DNA from: RUG14223 sp051881075
GTDB lineage: Bacteria > Bacillota > Clostridia > Oscillospirales > Acutalibacteraceae
NCBI GenBank assembly: GCA_051881075.1
Contig: JBJEPE010000009.1
Location: forward strand, 1-24,295
Direction: 5' to 3'
DNA length: 24,295 nucleotides
The notes beneath the pieces are model-generated. The model saw nothing but the letters and a program-made list of their open reading frames with translations, did no database searches and had not been told where the DNA came from. Numbering within the stretch: the first letter of the stretch is position 1; the number at the start of each line of letters is the position of its first letter. This document shows, piece by piece, positions 1-8,704 of the stretch. Made by a program: the position numbers and the translations under genes.

Positions 1-59
1 CCGAAGTCACTGACAACAGATTTACAGTCTGCCCCCTTTGGCCACTCGGGAATTCTCCC
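1..59 (-). tRNA. tRNA-Tyr(GTA), cut off by the window start
   Basis: Read on the minus strand, the 5' end has a GGGAGAA acceptor arm followed by TT and CCCGAGTGGCC, the usual start of a bacterial tyrosine tRNA. The anticodon loop reads CTGTAAATC, giving anticodon GTA. The long variable arm begins after the anticodon stem, as expected for this class II tRNA. The T arm and 3' acceptor strand lie beyond base 1. It follows tRNA-Thr by about 30 bases and is probably co-transcribed with it. Confidence 0.93.
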
Positions 60-89
60 ATATTAGCCCACCCTATTGGGTGAACTTGT

Positions 90-165
90 TGGAGCTGGTG
101 GACGGACTTGAACCCCCGACCTGCTGATTACAAATCAGCTGCTCTACCAACTGAGCTACACCAGC
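90..165 (-). tRNA. tRNA-Thr(TGT)
   Basis: On the minus strand this is a full cloverleaf: GCTGGTG acceptor 5' strand, D arm AGCTCAGTTGGTAGAGC, anticodon stem-loop with TGT, T arm GGGGGTTCAAGTCC, acceptor 3' strand CACCAGC. The 3' TCCA is encoded in the DNA (90-93). It reads ACA threonine codons. A promoter lies 35-63 bases upstream, and tRNA-Tyr follows. Confidence 0.96.
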
Positions 166-199
166 GTATTAAGGTATGTACTACCCTCAACGTTTTGTA

Positions 200-228
200 A
201 TTATATCACTTAATGACCAATTTGTCAA
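200..228 (-). promoter_or_regulatory. SigA-type promoter of the tRNA-Thr/tRNA-Tyr unit
   Basis: Minus strand: TTGACA (223-228), 17-base spacer, TATAAT (200-205). Both hexamers match the consensus exactly. Transcription would start near 193, about 28 bases before mature tRNA-Thr. A perfect promoter fits strong, stable-RNA expression. Confidence 0.9.
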
Positions 229-312
229 CACTTTTTTGCAACTTTTTTAAGAAATTATTATTAGCCCATTAAAAAGTTATTGTAAGTATAATTGTCTTTT
301 GATATAACATTA

Positions 313-344
313 GCCTGCGCTTACATATAATTGTAAACGCAGGC
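313..344 (-). terminator. Hairpin downstream of hflX
   Basis: A 12-bp stem (GCCTGCGCTTAC / GTAAACGCAGGC, one C-A mismatch) with an 8-base loop lies 7 bases past the hflX stop codon. The following tract on the minus strand is AT-rich but not a clean T run, so termination here is inferred from the stem and position. Confidence 0.6.
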
Positions 345-350
345 GATATC

Positions 351-1598
351 TTATACTATATATTGGGCATATCTGCCGTAAAGAGTTTCGTCAAGCAGTG
401 CGATAAGCTTAAGTCCGTCTGCCTGATATTCTTCAGAAATAACAGTAGCATGCTTGCGTATAACCGCCGCCGCTGAACCGTCAGTAAACGGAATAAGAAG
501 CTCCGTTCTGCGAATTTTAACAGGTAAATTGCGTTCAACAGCCGAAAAAAGCTCGTCTATACCCGTTCCGTTAAGTGCAGATATTCTTACTGCGTTATCT
601 ATATGCAATACATCACCGTCAGGCGGTACAAGGTCACATTTGTTCAGCACAGGTATGATTGGCTTATTTACACAACCTAAGCTGCTTAAAAGCTGTGCTG
701 TTACATCAAGGTGCAGTCTTGCCTCATCACATGAAGCGTCGCACACGTTCAAAATAATATCTGCCGTTGCCGCTTCTTCAAGTGTTGACTTAAATGCCTC
801 TACCAAGTGATGTGGTAATCTTCGCACAAGACCTACGGTATCAATCATCATTACTGATACACCGTTTGCAAGCTTTAACGCTCTTGACGTGGGGTCAAGC
901 GTTGCAAAAAGCTTATTTTCGGCAAGTACTCCTGCCTGCGTCAATGTATTCATAAGTGTTGATTTACCTGCATTAGTATATCCGACTATAGCAACGGTTA
1001 TAACACCGTCTTTTTCTCTGCGCCTATGCAGTAGATTACGGTGCTGTTCAATCTCTCTGAGCTGATCTTTCAGTAGCTCCATACGCCGTCTGATGTGACG
1101 TTTATCTGTTTCAAGCTTTGTTTCACCCGGTCCACGTGTACCGATACCGCCGCCCAGTCTTGACATTTCTACACCTTTGCCTGTAAGGCGTGGCAGCATA
1201 TACTTAAGCTGTGCCAGCTCTACCTGCAATTTGCCTGCCTTAGACCTTGCACGCAGTGCAAATATATCTAAAATAAGCATGGTGCGGTCTATAGTGCGGA
1301 CATCTGTTATACTCTCTATATTGCGCAGCTGAACAGGTGTAAGCTCACAGTCAAAGATAATCAGGTCAATTTCATTCTCGGCACAGAATATCTTAATATC
1401 CTCTATCATGCCTGAACCTACACAGGTTGCGCCGTCAGGATTATCACGCTTTTGTATGATGCTTGATATCGCCTCTGCTCCCGCACTTTCAGCAAGCTCA
1501 TACAGCTCTTGTATAGACGACTGTGCGTCATATTCGCCTGTATCTACCGCTACAAGCAATGCTCTGGGCAATGCCTCTATATTTTCCTTTAACTCCAT
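351..1598 (-). CDS. hflX: GTPase HflX (ribosome-splitting/rescue factor)
   Basis: 415 aa, a normal length for HflX, an Obg-HflX superfamily GTPase that binds the 50S subunit and splits or rescues stalled ribosomes. The N-terminal HflX domain (about 10-190) ends in the family glycine-rich segment GTRGPGETKLE (about 153-163), followed by a charged helical stretch. The G domain has Walker A GYTNAGKST (206-214), the G3 motif DTVG (253-256) and G4 NKCD (319-322). The ATG at 1596-1598 is preceded by GAGG about 8 bases upstream. It lies only 70 bases downstream of the ABC ATPase gene but beyond that gene's terminator, so it may depend on readthrough or a weak promoter I could not fix. The function is secure. 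Confidence 0.95.
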   Translation of the reverse strand: MELKENIEALPRALLVAVDTGEYDAQSSIQELYELAESAGAEAISSIIQKRDNPDGATCVGSGMIEDIKIFCAENEIDLIIFDCELTPVQLRNIESITDVRTIDRTMLILDIFALRARSKAGKLQVELAQLKYMLPRLTGKGVEMSRLGGGIGTRGPGETKLETDKRHIRRRMELLKDQLREIEQHRNLLHRRREKDGVITVAIVGYTNAGKSTLMNTLTQAGVLAENKLFATLDPTSRALKLANGVSVMMIDTVGLVRRLPHHLVEAFKSTLEEAATADIILNVCDASCDEARLHLDVTAQLLSSLGCVNKPIIPVLNKCDLVPPDGDVLHIDNAVRISALNGTGIDELFSAVERNLPVKIRRTELLIPFTDGSAAAVIRKHATVISEEYQADGLKLIALLDETLYGRYAQYIV

Positions 1599-1627
1599 GT
1601 TTTTACCTCATACTTTATTTTTATGTG

Positions 1628-1653
1628 AAAAAAGGGATATGTCGCCATATCCC
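1628..1653 (-). terminator. Rho-independent terminator of the ABC ATPase gene
   Basis: Minus strand: GGGATATG, GCGA tetraloop, CATATCCC, then six T (1628-1633). The 8-bp perfect stem, 15 bases after the stop codon, is a textbook intrinsic terminator and separates this gene from hflX. Confidence 0.88.
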
Positions 1654-1668
1654 CCTTTATCGTAAATA

Positions 1669-2781
1669 TCAGTTTGTAATAGTCTGCTCGGTTTCTTTAT
1701 CAAAGATATGAATCTTATTAAGGTCAAGTGCAACCTTTATCTTGTCACCCGGCTTTGCCTTAGATGTAGGCTCAACTCTTGCTGTTACTTGGTTATCAAA
1801 TACATTGAGGTAGAGGTATATCTCAGCACCCATAAGCTCAGTAACTTCAACGTCAGCCTCTACTATGCCGTCAGCAGCTTTCTCTAAGAACTCAGGCTCA
1901 TCGTGTACGTGCTCAGGACGAATACCTATAACAACATCTTTGCCTACATACTTAGCCAAAACGTCGTCTTTATTCTTTGATTCAGGCAGTTTGATTGACT
2001 GACTGCCTACTACAAAGGAGTAATCCTTACCGTTCTTCTCTATCTTAGCGTCAATAAAGTTCATTTGAGGTGATCCGATAAATCCTGCAACGAACTCATT
2101 GCAAGGCATATCATAAAGATTTTGCGGTGTGTCAACCTGCTGAATAAAGCCGTCCTTCATAACAACTATACGTGTACCCATTGTCATAGCCTCTGTCTGG
2201 TCGTGGGTAACATAGATGAATGTAGTGCCAAGTCTTTGGTGAAGCTTAGATATCTCCGTACGCATCTGTGCCCTTAACTTAGCATCAAGATTTGAAAGCG
2301 GTTCGTCAAGCAGGAATACTTTAGGATCACGCACAATAGCACGGCCTAAGGCAACACGCTGTCTTTGACCGCCTGAGAGAGCCTTCGGCTTTCTCTCAAG
2401 ATAGCCGGATATACCGAGTATTCTTGCGGCCTCTTCAACTCTGCGTCTTATCTCATCCTTAGGGAATTTACGCAATTTAAGACCAAATGCCATATTATCA
2501 TAAACAGTCATATGAGGATAAAGAGCATAGTTCTGGAAAACCATCGCTATATCTCTGTCCTTAGGTGCAACGTCGTTAGCCAATACATCGCCGATGTAAA
2601 GCTCGCCCTTGCTTATATCCTCCAAACCTGCAATCATTCTCAATGTTGTTGACTTACCGCAACCTGAAGGTCCTACAAGAATAATAAATTCTTTGTCCTC
2701 TATCTCAAGGTTAAAGTCAGTAACGGCGGTAACATCACCGTCATAAATCTTATAGACGTGTTTTAAAGATACTTTTGCCAT
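1669..2781 (-). CDS. Sugar ABC transporter ATP-binding protein (MsmX/UgpC type)
   Basis: 370 aa from the ATG at 2779-2781, which has AGGAGGA 7 bases upstream; an in-frame extension to 2859 lacks a ribosome site and is rejected. The ABC domain shows Walker A GPSGCGKST (about 37-45), the Q-loop MVFQNYALYPHM, signature LSGGQRQRVALGRA, Walker B VFLLDEPLSNLD and the H-loop THDQ. The C-terminal third (about 240-370) is the OB-fold/TOBE regulatory domain of the carbohydrate-importer ATPases (CUT1 class: MsmX, MalK, UgpC). No permease or binding-protein gene is next to it. Lone ATPases of this type in Firmicutes commonly serve several sugar importers encoded elsewhere, and I infer that here. The actual substrates cannot be read from the sequence. 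Confidence 0.93.
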   Translation of the reverse strand: MAKVSLKHVYKIYDGDVTAVTDFNLEIEDKEFIILVGPSGCGKSTTLRMIAGLEDISKGELYIGDVLANDVAPKDRDIAMVFQNYALYPHMTVYDNMAFGLKLRKFPKDEIRRRVEEAARILGISGYLERKPKALSGGQRQRVALGRAIVRDPKVFLLDEPLSNLDAKLRAQMRTEISKLHQRLGTTFIYVTHDQTEAMTMGTRIVVMKDGFIQQVDTPQNLYDMPCNEFVAGFIGSPQMNFIDAKIEKNGKDYSFVVGSQSIKLPESKNKDDVLAKYVGKDVVIGIRPEHVHDEPEFLEKAADGIVEADVEVTELMGAEIYLYLNVFDNQVTARVEPTSKAKPGDKIKVALDLNKIHIFDKETEQTITN

Positions 2782-2880
2782 AACAAAATCCTCCTGAATT
2801 TCAAAAACCTTTTTAAATATCAAATGTATATTTATCAAAACAGTATTGTTCCAATACACAATAAACTATACCATACAAAT

Positions 2881-2889
2881 ATTATATCA
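2881..2889 (-). promoter_or_regulatory. Extended -10 promoter of the ABC ATPase gene
   Basis: Minus strand TGATATAAT is an extended -10 (TGn plus TATAAT) about 100 bases before the start codon. No good -35 is visible, which is typical when TGn is present. A 6-bp inverted repeat (GTATTG, TTC, CAATAC; 2843-2857) lies in the leader just downstream and could be an operator or 5' hairpin; that part is a guess. Confidence 0.6.
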
Positions 2890-2956
2890 AACTGCGCAAG
2901 ATTTTACCAGTCATTTTTTTACTAAATATTACTTATACACTTTATGAAAAATAGAC

Positions 2957-2992
2957 AAAAATTTTATATAGCTACTCTTTTTGAGCTATATA
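2957..2992 (-). terminator. Terminator of the DUF4830-rsuA unit
   Basis: A 9-bp perfect stem TATATAGCT / AGCTATATA (2965-2973, 2984-2992) with a 10-base loop, followed on the minus strand by AAATTTTTG. It is AU-rich but well placed, 40 bases after the rsuA stop codon. Confidence 0.6.
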
Positions 2993-3032
2993 TAGTCAAA
3001 ACGTATTATCTAAATAAAACAATTTGCATCCT

Positions 3033-3752
3033 TTATTCTTTTATAAAAACAGAATTGTATTCATTTTTATTTAAAATTTTACATTCTCCGCTTTTCAAAT
3101 TTTCATCAAGCTTAAGTGCGCCTATTTTTACACGCTTTAACTCAAGCACCCTGCAACCGACGGCAAGAAACATCTTTTTAACCTGATGAAACTTACCCTC
3201 ACGGATAGTGACCTCACAGGTTTGATTATCTCCATTATCAATGACTTTGAGCTTTGCAGGCAGACACTGAAAGCCGTCCTCAAAACGCACTCCTCTTTCA
3301 AACGCAAGTATTTCTTTCTCGCCCACTCTGCCCTCTATTACTGCATGATATACCTTATCCACGTGCTTTTTAGGCGATAACATTCTGTGTGCATAGTCGC
3401 CGTCGTTCGTTATTATAAGCAATCCCGTAGTGTCCTTATCCAATCTGCCTGCAGGGAATAGATTTTTCCTCTTCATCCCGTCGGGTACAAGGTCAATAAC
3501 GGTAGTGGCCTTTTTATCTTCGCTTGCCGAAAGTACACCCTTGGGCTTATTGAGCATTATATAGATATACTGTGTAAAGTCCGCTCTTTTACCGTTTATC
3601 TCTACGGTATCAATATCGGTATCAATTTTAAAATCTTTTTTTGTACACACGTTGTTATTAACGCGCACAAGCCCTTTTCTGATAAGCTCGTGTACATCAG
3701 AGCGGCTTAAGCTACCTTGTGAGGCAATAGCCTTATCAAGACGCTGTTGCAT
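3033..3752 (-). CDS. rsuA: 16S rRNA pseudouridine synthase, RsuA family
   Basis: 239 aa. An N-terminal S4 RNA-binding domain (about 1-60; RLDKAIASQG...SRSDVHELIRKG) is followed by the RsuA/RluB/E/F catalytic domain. The family motif AGRLDKDTTGLLI (about 101-113) contains the catalytic Asp105, and MLNKPKGVLSA and FHQVKKMFLAVG are further family blocks. RsuA isomerises U516 (E. coli numbering) of 16S rRNA; a paralogue acting on another uridine cannot be excluded. The start codon lies 2 bases after the stop of the upstream DUF4830-like gene, so the two form an operon. Confidence 0.92.
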   Translation of the reverse strand: MQQRLDKAIASQGSLSRSDVHELIRKGLVRVNNNVCTKKDFKIDTDIDTVEINGKRADFTQYIYIMLNKPKGVLSASEDKKATTVIDLVPDGMKRKNLFPAGRLDKDTTGLLIITNDGDYAHRMLSPKKHVDKVYHAVIEGRVGEKEILAFERGVRFEDGFQCLPAKLKVIDNGDNQTCEVTIREGKFHQVKKMFLAVGCRVLELKRVKIGALKLDENLKSGECKILNKNEYNSVFIKE

Positions 3753-3754
3753 TA

Positions 3755-4231
3755 TTATTCCTCATTCCATAAACCCCTCATAAAGCCGTTATAAGCACTG
3801 TCTGCAATATCGGCGGCAATTACCTTATCGCCGCAAACTATAACGGTAGCGTTCACATTGCAATCTTTATCAGGGTAGTTTAATACCGAGTATGTATATT
3901 TTGTGCAGGTTTCGCCCATATATTCCGACAAATCAAAGCCCTGCGATATCTGCAATGTATTGTACTCGATGTATGTATCGTTAAATACGCTTGGTATACG
4001 TATAGTGCCTGTTTCTGTAGGCATATCCTCTGTCTGCCAGCCAAATTGTTCTAAAAAACGTCTTACATCCGCTTCATTATCGACCTTTATGCTAAAAGTG
4101 CGTTCACCGCAGGTAACCGTATATACATCCTTTTTCTTGGTAAAATTAAAAGCAAGTACCGCTATTATAAGCACCGTTACCACGGCTATGGCTGTTTTTA
4201 GCTTTTTGCCCTTTACAGAGAATACGAACAT
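3755..4231 (-). CDS. Small membrane-anchored DUF4830-like protein
   Basis: 158 aa. One N-terminal membrane segment (about 11-28, KTAIAVVTVLIIAVLAFNF) after a short basic stretch suggests a single-pass protein with an extracytoplasmic domain. The rest (FSIKVDNEADVRRFLEQFGWQ; RIPSVFNDTYIEYNTLQ; a C-terminal piece ending in GLWNEE) resembles the DUF4830 family of Clostridia as I remember it; that assignment is from memory only. The function is unknown. ATG at 4229-4231 with GAAGGGAAAG upstream. It is the first gene of a two-gene operon with rsuA and has its own promoter. A 6-bp hairpin with a tetraloop (CCTCAG/CTGAGG, 4254-4269) sits at the predicted mRNA 5' end, directly upstream of the ribosome site. 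Confidence 0.75.
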   Translation of the reverse strand: MFVFSVKGKKLKTAIAVVTVLIIAVLAFNFTKKKDVYTVTCGERTFSIKVDNEADVRRFLEQFGWQTEDMPTETGTIRIPSVFNDTYIEYNTLQISQGFDLSEYMGETCTKYTYSVLNYPDKDCNVNATVIVCGDKVIAADIADSAYNGFMRGLWNEE

Positions 4232-4271
4232 GGTAATTTTCTTTCCCTTCAGTCCTCAGGCAACTGAGGTT

Positions 4272-4300
4272 ATTTTAACATATCCTATGCAAAATATCAA
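4272..4300 (-). promoter_or_regulatory. SigA-type promoter of the DUF4830-rsuA operon
   Basis: Minus strand: TTGATA (4295-4300), 17-base spacer, TAAAAT (4272-4277). Each hexamer differs from consensus at one position. Start of transcription is expected near 4265, giving a leader of about 35 bases. Confidence 0.7.
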
Positions 4301-4376
4301 CTAAATATTACCCTGTTCCAGATGTTACTAATTATTTGCCGCATATGCCATTTAAAACAACTTACATATTTTTAAA

Positions 4377-4403
4377 TTGCCGCCGACGATATGTCGGCGG
4401 CAA
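4377..4403 (-). terminator. Strong hairpin terminator after the 934-aa nuclease gene
   Basis: An 11-bp perfect, GC-rich stem TTGCCGCCGAC / GTCGGCGGCAA with a 5-base loop (4388-4392) lies 26 bases past the stop codon. The following tract on the minus strand is T/A-rich rather than a pure T run. Confidence 0.75.
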
Positions 4404-4428
4404 CTAATTATAACTAATCTATTTACTT

Positions 4429-7233
4429 TTAGAGGTTTTCCATACATTCCGTTATATAATCAATCATAAGGTCGATTTCATATCTGTCTGCTGAGTTCTG
4501 CTCCATAATATCATATGCGGAATCAACGGCCTCCATAAGAGAACGCATTGTTTCCGTTGTAAAGTTTGCTCCCCTAAGATTAAGTAAAGCTTCTGCCTTT
4601 TTTATCTGCTTTTTAAGTCCGAAGTAGTTTATATCCGTTAAGCTTATATAGTTATATGTTAAGTATAGCTGAGCGGTAGAGCCTTCATAACCGTAAATAC
4701 AGAAGCCGTCACTTGCATTATCAAAGGCACCAGCACCAAACGAAACACCTGTGCTGTATATTGCCGCCCTTTTAAGTAAGGTACAATTCCTGAACGAATA
4801 ATTACCCAAGCTAACAACACCTGACGGTATAGCTATATGCCTTAATGATGAACAACCCTCAAATGCAGATACACCTACGCTTGATAAGTTTGTCGGCAGC
4901 TCTATGCTTCTAATCTCCGTACAATTTCTGAATGCGTATGCCGATATTGTTTGTACACTTTCCGGTATGAAAATATCTGCAAGCAATGTACATCCGTCAA
5001 ACCATCCTGTCGAAATAAGCTGTAAGTCCTCAGGCAATGTAACGGTTAAAAGGGCTGTACATCCACTGAATAAGTATTCGCCGTATTCGACTACACCCTG
5101 CGGTAACGATATACTTTCAAGAGAAACACAATCTGCGAACGCTCTATTGCCTATATGTGTAATTGTTTGCGGTAATTCTACGGTTAATAGGTTCTTACAA
5201 TCTTCAAATGCGCTGTCACCGATATATGTAACCGTAGACGGTACTATTATAGTATTTGCAACGCAGCCTGAAAATGCGCTATCCCCTATGGCGACTACAG
5301 CAGTATCGTTTATATACTCCGGTATGCTTATCTCTTTACTGCCTAATGTTGTACCTGTAATTGTTATACCCTCATCATCCATAGTATAATTATACGGATT
5401 ACCGGAGTCCTCATATCTGTAAATCAGCGTATCATGATAATATGTACTCATGTTTCCTACGGCGTACCATTTAAGTGAGCCGAATGTAGCTGTTTGTGAG
5501 CCGAGAAAACGGTTGTTATCATTTAAATTCTTTATAACGTAATCGTTAGTACTGTTACCGTTTGCGGTGAATAACGTATCGCCGCTGCTGAGCAATGCAA
5601 CTGAGCTTGAGTTACTGCCTTCATGCGAAAGATATACACTTTCATTAGCTACGGATCTAAGCTTAAAGTACAGTACATCATCCGAAGTATAAGAATCCGT
5701 GACAGTCCACATAATATTCTCGTTATTTGTGTACAGTATTCCGTTATCGTTAGTGGTAACCGTAGTAACATCAAGCGCCTTATTTGATATACTACTGAGG
5801 GCCGCTGCCTTAGAATCATCAAAAGTGATTATTATTTTGTCGCCGTCTTTAAGGTCATTTTTTGACGATATCTGTACAAAGCGCTGTGAACCGCCGTTTA
5901 CATCACTGCCGCTATCGTCATCGCCGGGCTGAGGCTCTACGTCCGGTGTCGGATTGTATGCAACTGCTGTTATTACAACATTATCCGTTACCTGCGGTAT
6001 ATTTATTGCACCGCTGGTTGAATTGTAATAAAGTGACGTAACATCACTATCGCCCATAGTAACGGCCACACTCTCCATTGTACATCCGCTATACGGAGTA
6101 AGCACTGTGCTGAAGGCTTCACCCTTAGTTACTACCTTAGTCGGATTTGAAGTAGAAACATATGTAAGGTTTTGTGTTACAGTACATTTCTCTGCTATTC
6201 CGTCACCCCATATTATGTCTATAAGCTCAGGAGCATCTATGTAAGGGTTACGGTTGCCCTGTGCCTTATATGCCGTATTGTTACGGTTAAGCTCTACATC
6301 ATCAACGGGATCGAGTGCGTTCCATTCTACCAATGTATCCGTACCGCCTATAATTACATTGCCAAGCAGACTGTAAAGCGACTCATAGTGAGTTATCATA
6401 TATGCCAGAATACGTGCTACATCGCCCTTATAACTGTCATCAGGCTCAAATATATAATTATCGCTGGTCTTCTCCATTTTAGCTACGACATAACTGCTTG
6501 TATCACCGTTAGCATATACATACTTAGTAACCGTTGTAACATTACCGTAGGGGTAGTTACTTCTGGCGGAATTATCCTTGATATATGACGGTCTTACGTG
6601 GTGAAGATCCGAGCCTGCACCTGTTGTGCCGAAAAGATCGCCTGATAAAGATTGCGGCCAAACGTGTTCACGGTTCCATACTGTTGTACTTGTATATGCC
6701 GTAGTATAATCCTGAGAATAAAACAGCTTAAATCCACTGTTTGCATCGTCTGCGCCTCTTTCAGCATATCTGTACCAGTAAGCAAGCGACCCGCTGCTTG
6801 TTCCGCTATATGTCGGGTGATCTTTATCTGTACCGCTTATGGTTGTGCCAAGCGTAGTTTTGGCACTGTTGCTGCTGTAATCAATCAGCGCACGCAAATC
6901 CTGTAAAATACCGTCTGAGTCTTTTCTGGCTATAAGGCTTTCAAGTCCGCCTATATCGTCATAATAAGAGCCGTAGTAGCTTATCTGTGTTAATGTACTT
7001 GTGTTGCTTGATGTAGACTTTACGTCCTTGTTTACAGTAGTATCCGTTTTTGCAACCGTCTGTACATCCTGCTGTGTTTTTGACTTGTATGTTTCTGTCG
7101 TTGTTTCGGTATTTTTCAGCTCCATCTTATTAACTGATTCCACTGCTTTACCGCCCGGTACGGTAAATACCGCAGACGACGCTGCAATCATAATTGACAG
7201 TAAAACTGAAATTATCCTGCGTTGATATTGCAT
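4429..7233 (-). CDS. Secreted endonuclease I-type nuclease with BspA-like leucine-rich repeats
   Basis: 934 aa, exported: signal peptide about 1-30 (basic start, hydrophobic 8-24), then a Thr/Ser/Lys-rich linker to about 85. Residues about 86-345 are an EndA/NucM (endonuclease I) domain. N187-R188-E189-H190 in WNREHVWPQS is the His-Me finger core; in Vibrio Vvn the matching Glu binds the metal and the His is the general base. DLHH (209-212) and the Asn/Arg motif near 220-226 complete the site. A beta linker (about 350-420), an acidic spacer and a beta-rich domain (about 450-610) follow, then about seven LRR_5 repeats of the form IGDSAFxxC (about 630-850) and a helical C-terminus. It probably degrades extracellular DNA or RNA at the cell surface. 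There is no LPXTG, SLH or dockerin, so attachment is unclear. AAAGGAGAG lies upstream of the ATG. Confidence 0.88.
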   Translation of the reverse strand: MQYQRRIISVLLSIMIAASSAVFTVPGGKAVESVNKMELKNTETTTETYKSKTQQDVQTVAKTDTTVNKDVKSTSSNTSTLTQISYYGSYYDDIGGLESLIARKDSDGILQDLRALIDYSSNSAKTTLGTTISGTDKDHPTYSGTSSGSLAYWYRYAERGADDANSGFKLFYSQDYTTAYTSTTVWNREHVWPQSLSGDLFGTTGAGSDLHHVRPSYIKDNSARSNYPYGNVTTVTKYVYANGDTSSYVVAKMEKTSDNYIFEPDDSYKGDVARILAYMITHYESLYSLLGNVIIGGTDTLVEWNALDPVDDVELNRNNTAYKAQGNRNPYIDAPELIDIIWGDGIAEKCTVTQNLTYVSTSNPTKVVTKGEAFSTVLTPYSGCTMESVAVTMGDSDVTSLYYNSTSGAINIPQVTDNVVITAVAYNPTPDVEPQPGDDDSGSDVNGGSQRFVQISSKNDLKDGDKIIITFDDSKAAALSSISNKALDVTTVTTNDNGILYTNNENIMWTVTDSYTSDDVLYFKLRSVANESVYLSHEGSNSSSVALLSSGDTLFTANGNSTNDYVIKNLNDNNRFLGSQTATFGSLKWYAVGNMSTYYHDTLIYRYEDSGNPYNYTMDDEGITITGTTLGSKEISIPEYINDTAVVAIGDSAFSGCVANTIIVPSTVTYIGDSAFEDCKNLLTVELPQTITHIGNRAFADCVSLESISLPQGVVEYGEYLFSGCTALLTVTLPEDLQLISTGWFDGCTLLADIFIPESVQTISAYAFRNCTEIRSIELPTNLSSVGVSAFEGCSSLRHIAIPSGVVSLGNYSFRNCTLLKRAAIYSTGVSFGAGAFDNASDGFCIYGYEGSTAQLYLTYNYISLTDINYFGLKKQIKKAEALLNLRGANFTTETMRSLMEAVDSAYDIMEQNSADRYEIDLMIDYITECMENL

Positions 7234-7308
7234 AATTATTCGCTCTCCTTTATTTAATTATTTCATTTTTATTACAACTACTTCTATACCTATAAGCGTA
7301 ACGGTATA

Positions 7309-8628
7309 TTACTTTCTGTTAAGCTCAGTCCAGCCGAACGGTACATCTTCGCCCTTACTTGCTCCACGCATTGTTAAATCATCACCGTTCTTCATGAATA
7401 CCCTGTCTGCACTTACAGAATATTCAACCTCGCTGCCGTCAGGTCTTTCATATACATTAACACCACGAATAGCCTCGCTAAAGTCCGCATGATGTTCACT
7501 TGAATTCATCTGTGCCTGACGCATACGTCTTGCATTGTCCTGTGCATTAGTTCTGTCCCACCATGCCTGATTCTGCATATCATATGCTTCCTGCATAGTC
7601 CTGTGTGCCTGCTGCTGTGCCGCAAAGTTACGTTGCTGTTGCTGCATCATAGCATCGGTCGTGCGCTTACTAAGCTCTTTCATACGCTGTTCAAATGCCG
7701 GGTTCAGCTCAAATGTATTTACAAAATCGTTGAAAATGTTTAGATATTCCTGACTGAACGGTCCCTCGGCAATCATACCGTAAACACCGCATGACTCCCA
7801 GTCAACATAGCTTGCTATTCCGCTGGACGGTGCCTGACCGAACGGATATGCGCCAAAGCTCTGCTGTTGCTGATTATTCATCATACCGCCGAACAATGCA
7901 CCAATCCCGCCGAAGAACATTCCGGGACAGCTAAATGAGTATTCAAGTCCTCTAAGATCTACACCCAATATCAGTATTCTTTCTTCACCGCCTTGGGTAA
8001 ACGAATAAACCCTTGTAAGACCTCCGACGAATACATTTTGTATATCTATATTTACACCCTGAGCCTGTACTGCGCCCATCTCTGCCAAAGCTTCATTATA
8101 AAACTGTCTGCGTGCCACCTCCACATTTTGCAGATATTCACGCATAAGCGGGTATGTGCCTAAATCCTTCAATGGCTGATTTTGAGTAAATGCGATTGCC
8201 ATTTCGTCAATGAAGGCTCTGGGACCTTTAAAAGTACGCATAGGTGCGCGTGTCTTGGGGTCGATTTTCCCCTCTACATGATACTCCATTATCCCTTTTT
8301 TTACCTGTCTGAAGCTTTCACCGCTATTTGCAAATAATTTGATCTTTTTGTGACGATGCAGTGCCTCAACCTTTGCCATGATCTGCTTGGCTATGCTCTG
8401 TGATGTTGCAATTATCTCTCCCATTGTAACAAACTCTTTTGGCACTTTAGCTACCGCAATGACCTGCCCTGAGTTATCCTTAAAAAAGCTTCTGCCGTCA
8501 CCGGTTTGACCTCGCTCCTGCTCTATCCTAATACGACTTCCGCAGGACGGACAGGTAACATACTCCTCGTTACCCTGTATATTTAACCCATATCCGCAGG
8601 CCGGACAATTACATACCTTTAAATCCAT
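7309..8628 (-). CDS. Zinc-ribbon protein of unknown function with Gln-rich C-terminal helices
   Basis: 439 aa, no signal peptide. The N-terminus is a zinc ribbon with two CxxC knuckles (Cys8/Cys11 and Cys26/Cys29). Residues about 55-260 form a conserved-looking alpha/beta region that I cannot assign. A Phe/Gly/Met-rich hydrophobic patch (CPGMFFGGIGALFGGMM, about 235-251) could insert in or lie on a membrane. Then come a segment with Gln runs and a Gln/Arg/Met-rich helix (about 330-390), and a short C-terminal domain ending in FGWTELNRK. ATG at 8626-8628 with AAGGAGA upstream. It lies between two genes for nuclease-LRR secreted proteins, on the same strand, 75 bases from the downstream one, with no clear terminator in that gap. 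A joint role with the nucleases is only suggested by position. Confidence 0.7.
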   Translation of the reverse strand: MDLKVCNCPACGYGLNIQGNEEYVTCPSCGSRIRIEQERGQTGDGRSFFKDNSGQVIAVAKVPKEFVTMGEIIATSQSIAKQIMAKVEALHRHKKIKLFANSGESFRQVKKGIMEYHVEGKIDPKTRAPMRTFKGPRAFIDEMAIAFTQNQPLKDLGTYPLMREYLQNVEVARRQFYNEALAEMGAVQAQGVNIDIQNVFVGGLTRVYSFTQGGEERILILGVDLRGLEYSFSCPGMFFGGIGALFGGMMNNQQQQSFGAYPFGQAPSSGIASYVDWESCGVYGMIAEGPFSQEYLNIFNDFVNTFELNPAFEQRMKELSKRTTDAMMQQQQRNFAAQQQAHRTMQEAYDMQNQAWWDRTNAQDNARRMRQAQMNSSEHHADFSEAIRGVNVYERPDGSEVEYSVSADRVFMKNGDDLTMRGASKGEDVPFGWTELNRK

Positions 8629-8649
8629 ATATCATTCTCCTTGATAAAG

Positions 8650-8683
8650 TTACCCGGCAGCCGCCAAAGCCGCCGTCGGGTAA
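8650..8683 (-). terminator. Hairpin terminator after the 1415-aa nuclease gene
   Basis: A GC-rich 34-base inverted repeat: TTACCCG pairs with CGGGTAA, extended by an inner, imperfect GC stem (with mismatches). It lies 21 bases past the stop codon. The T tract that follows on the minus strand is short. It may reduce, but not wholly block, transcription into the zinc-ribbon gene. Confidence 0.65.
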
Positions 8684-8704
8684 TCTTTAAATAATATAAT
8701 GCAA

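Noticed and set aside
2782..2859. Upstream 26-codon extension of the ABC ATPase
   Set aside because: The internal ATG at 2781 has an ideal AGGAGGA site and starts the canonical family N-terminus; the extension has neither.
4904..5389. 161-codon plus-strand ORF opposite the LRR repeats of the 934-aa gene
   Set aside because: A shadow of a long repetitive coding region; the product mirrors the LRR periodicity and has no ribosome site. The same applies to similar plus-strand ORFs at 9231-10079 and 6172-6906.
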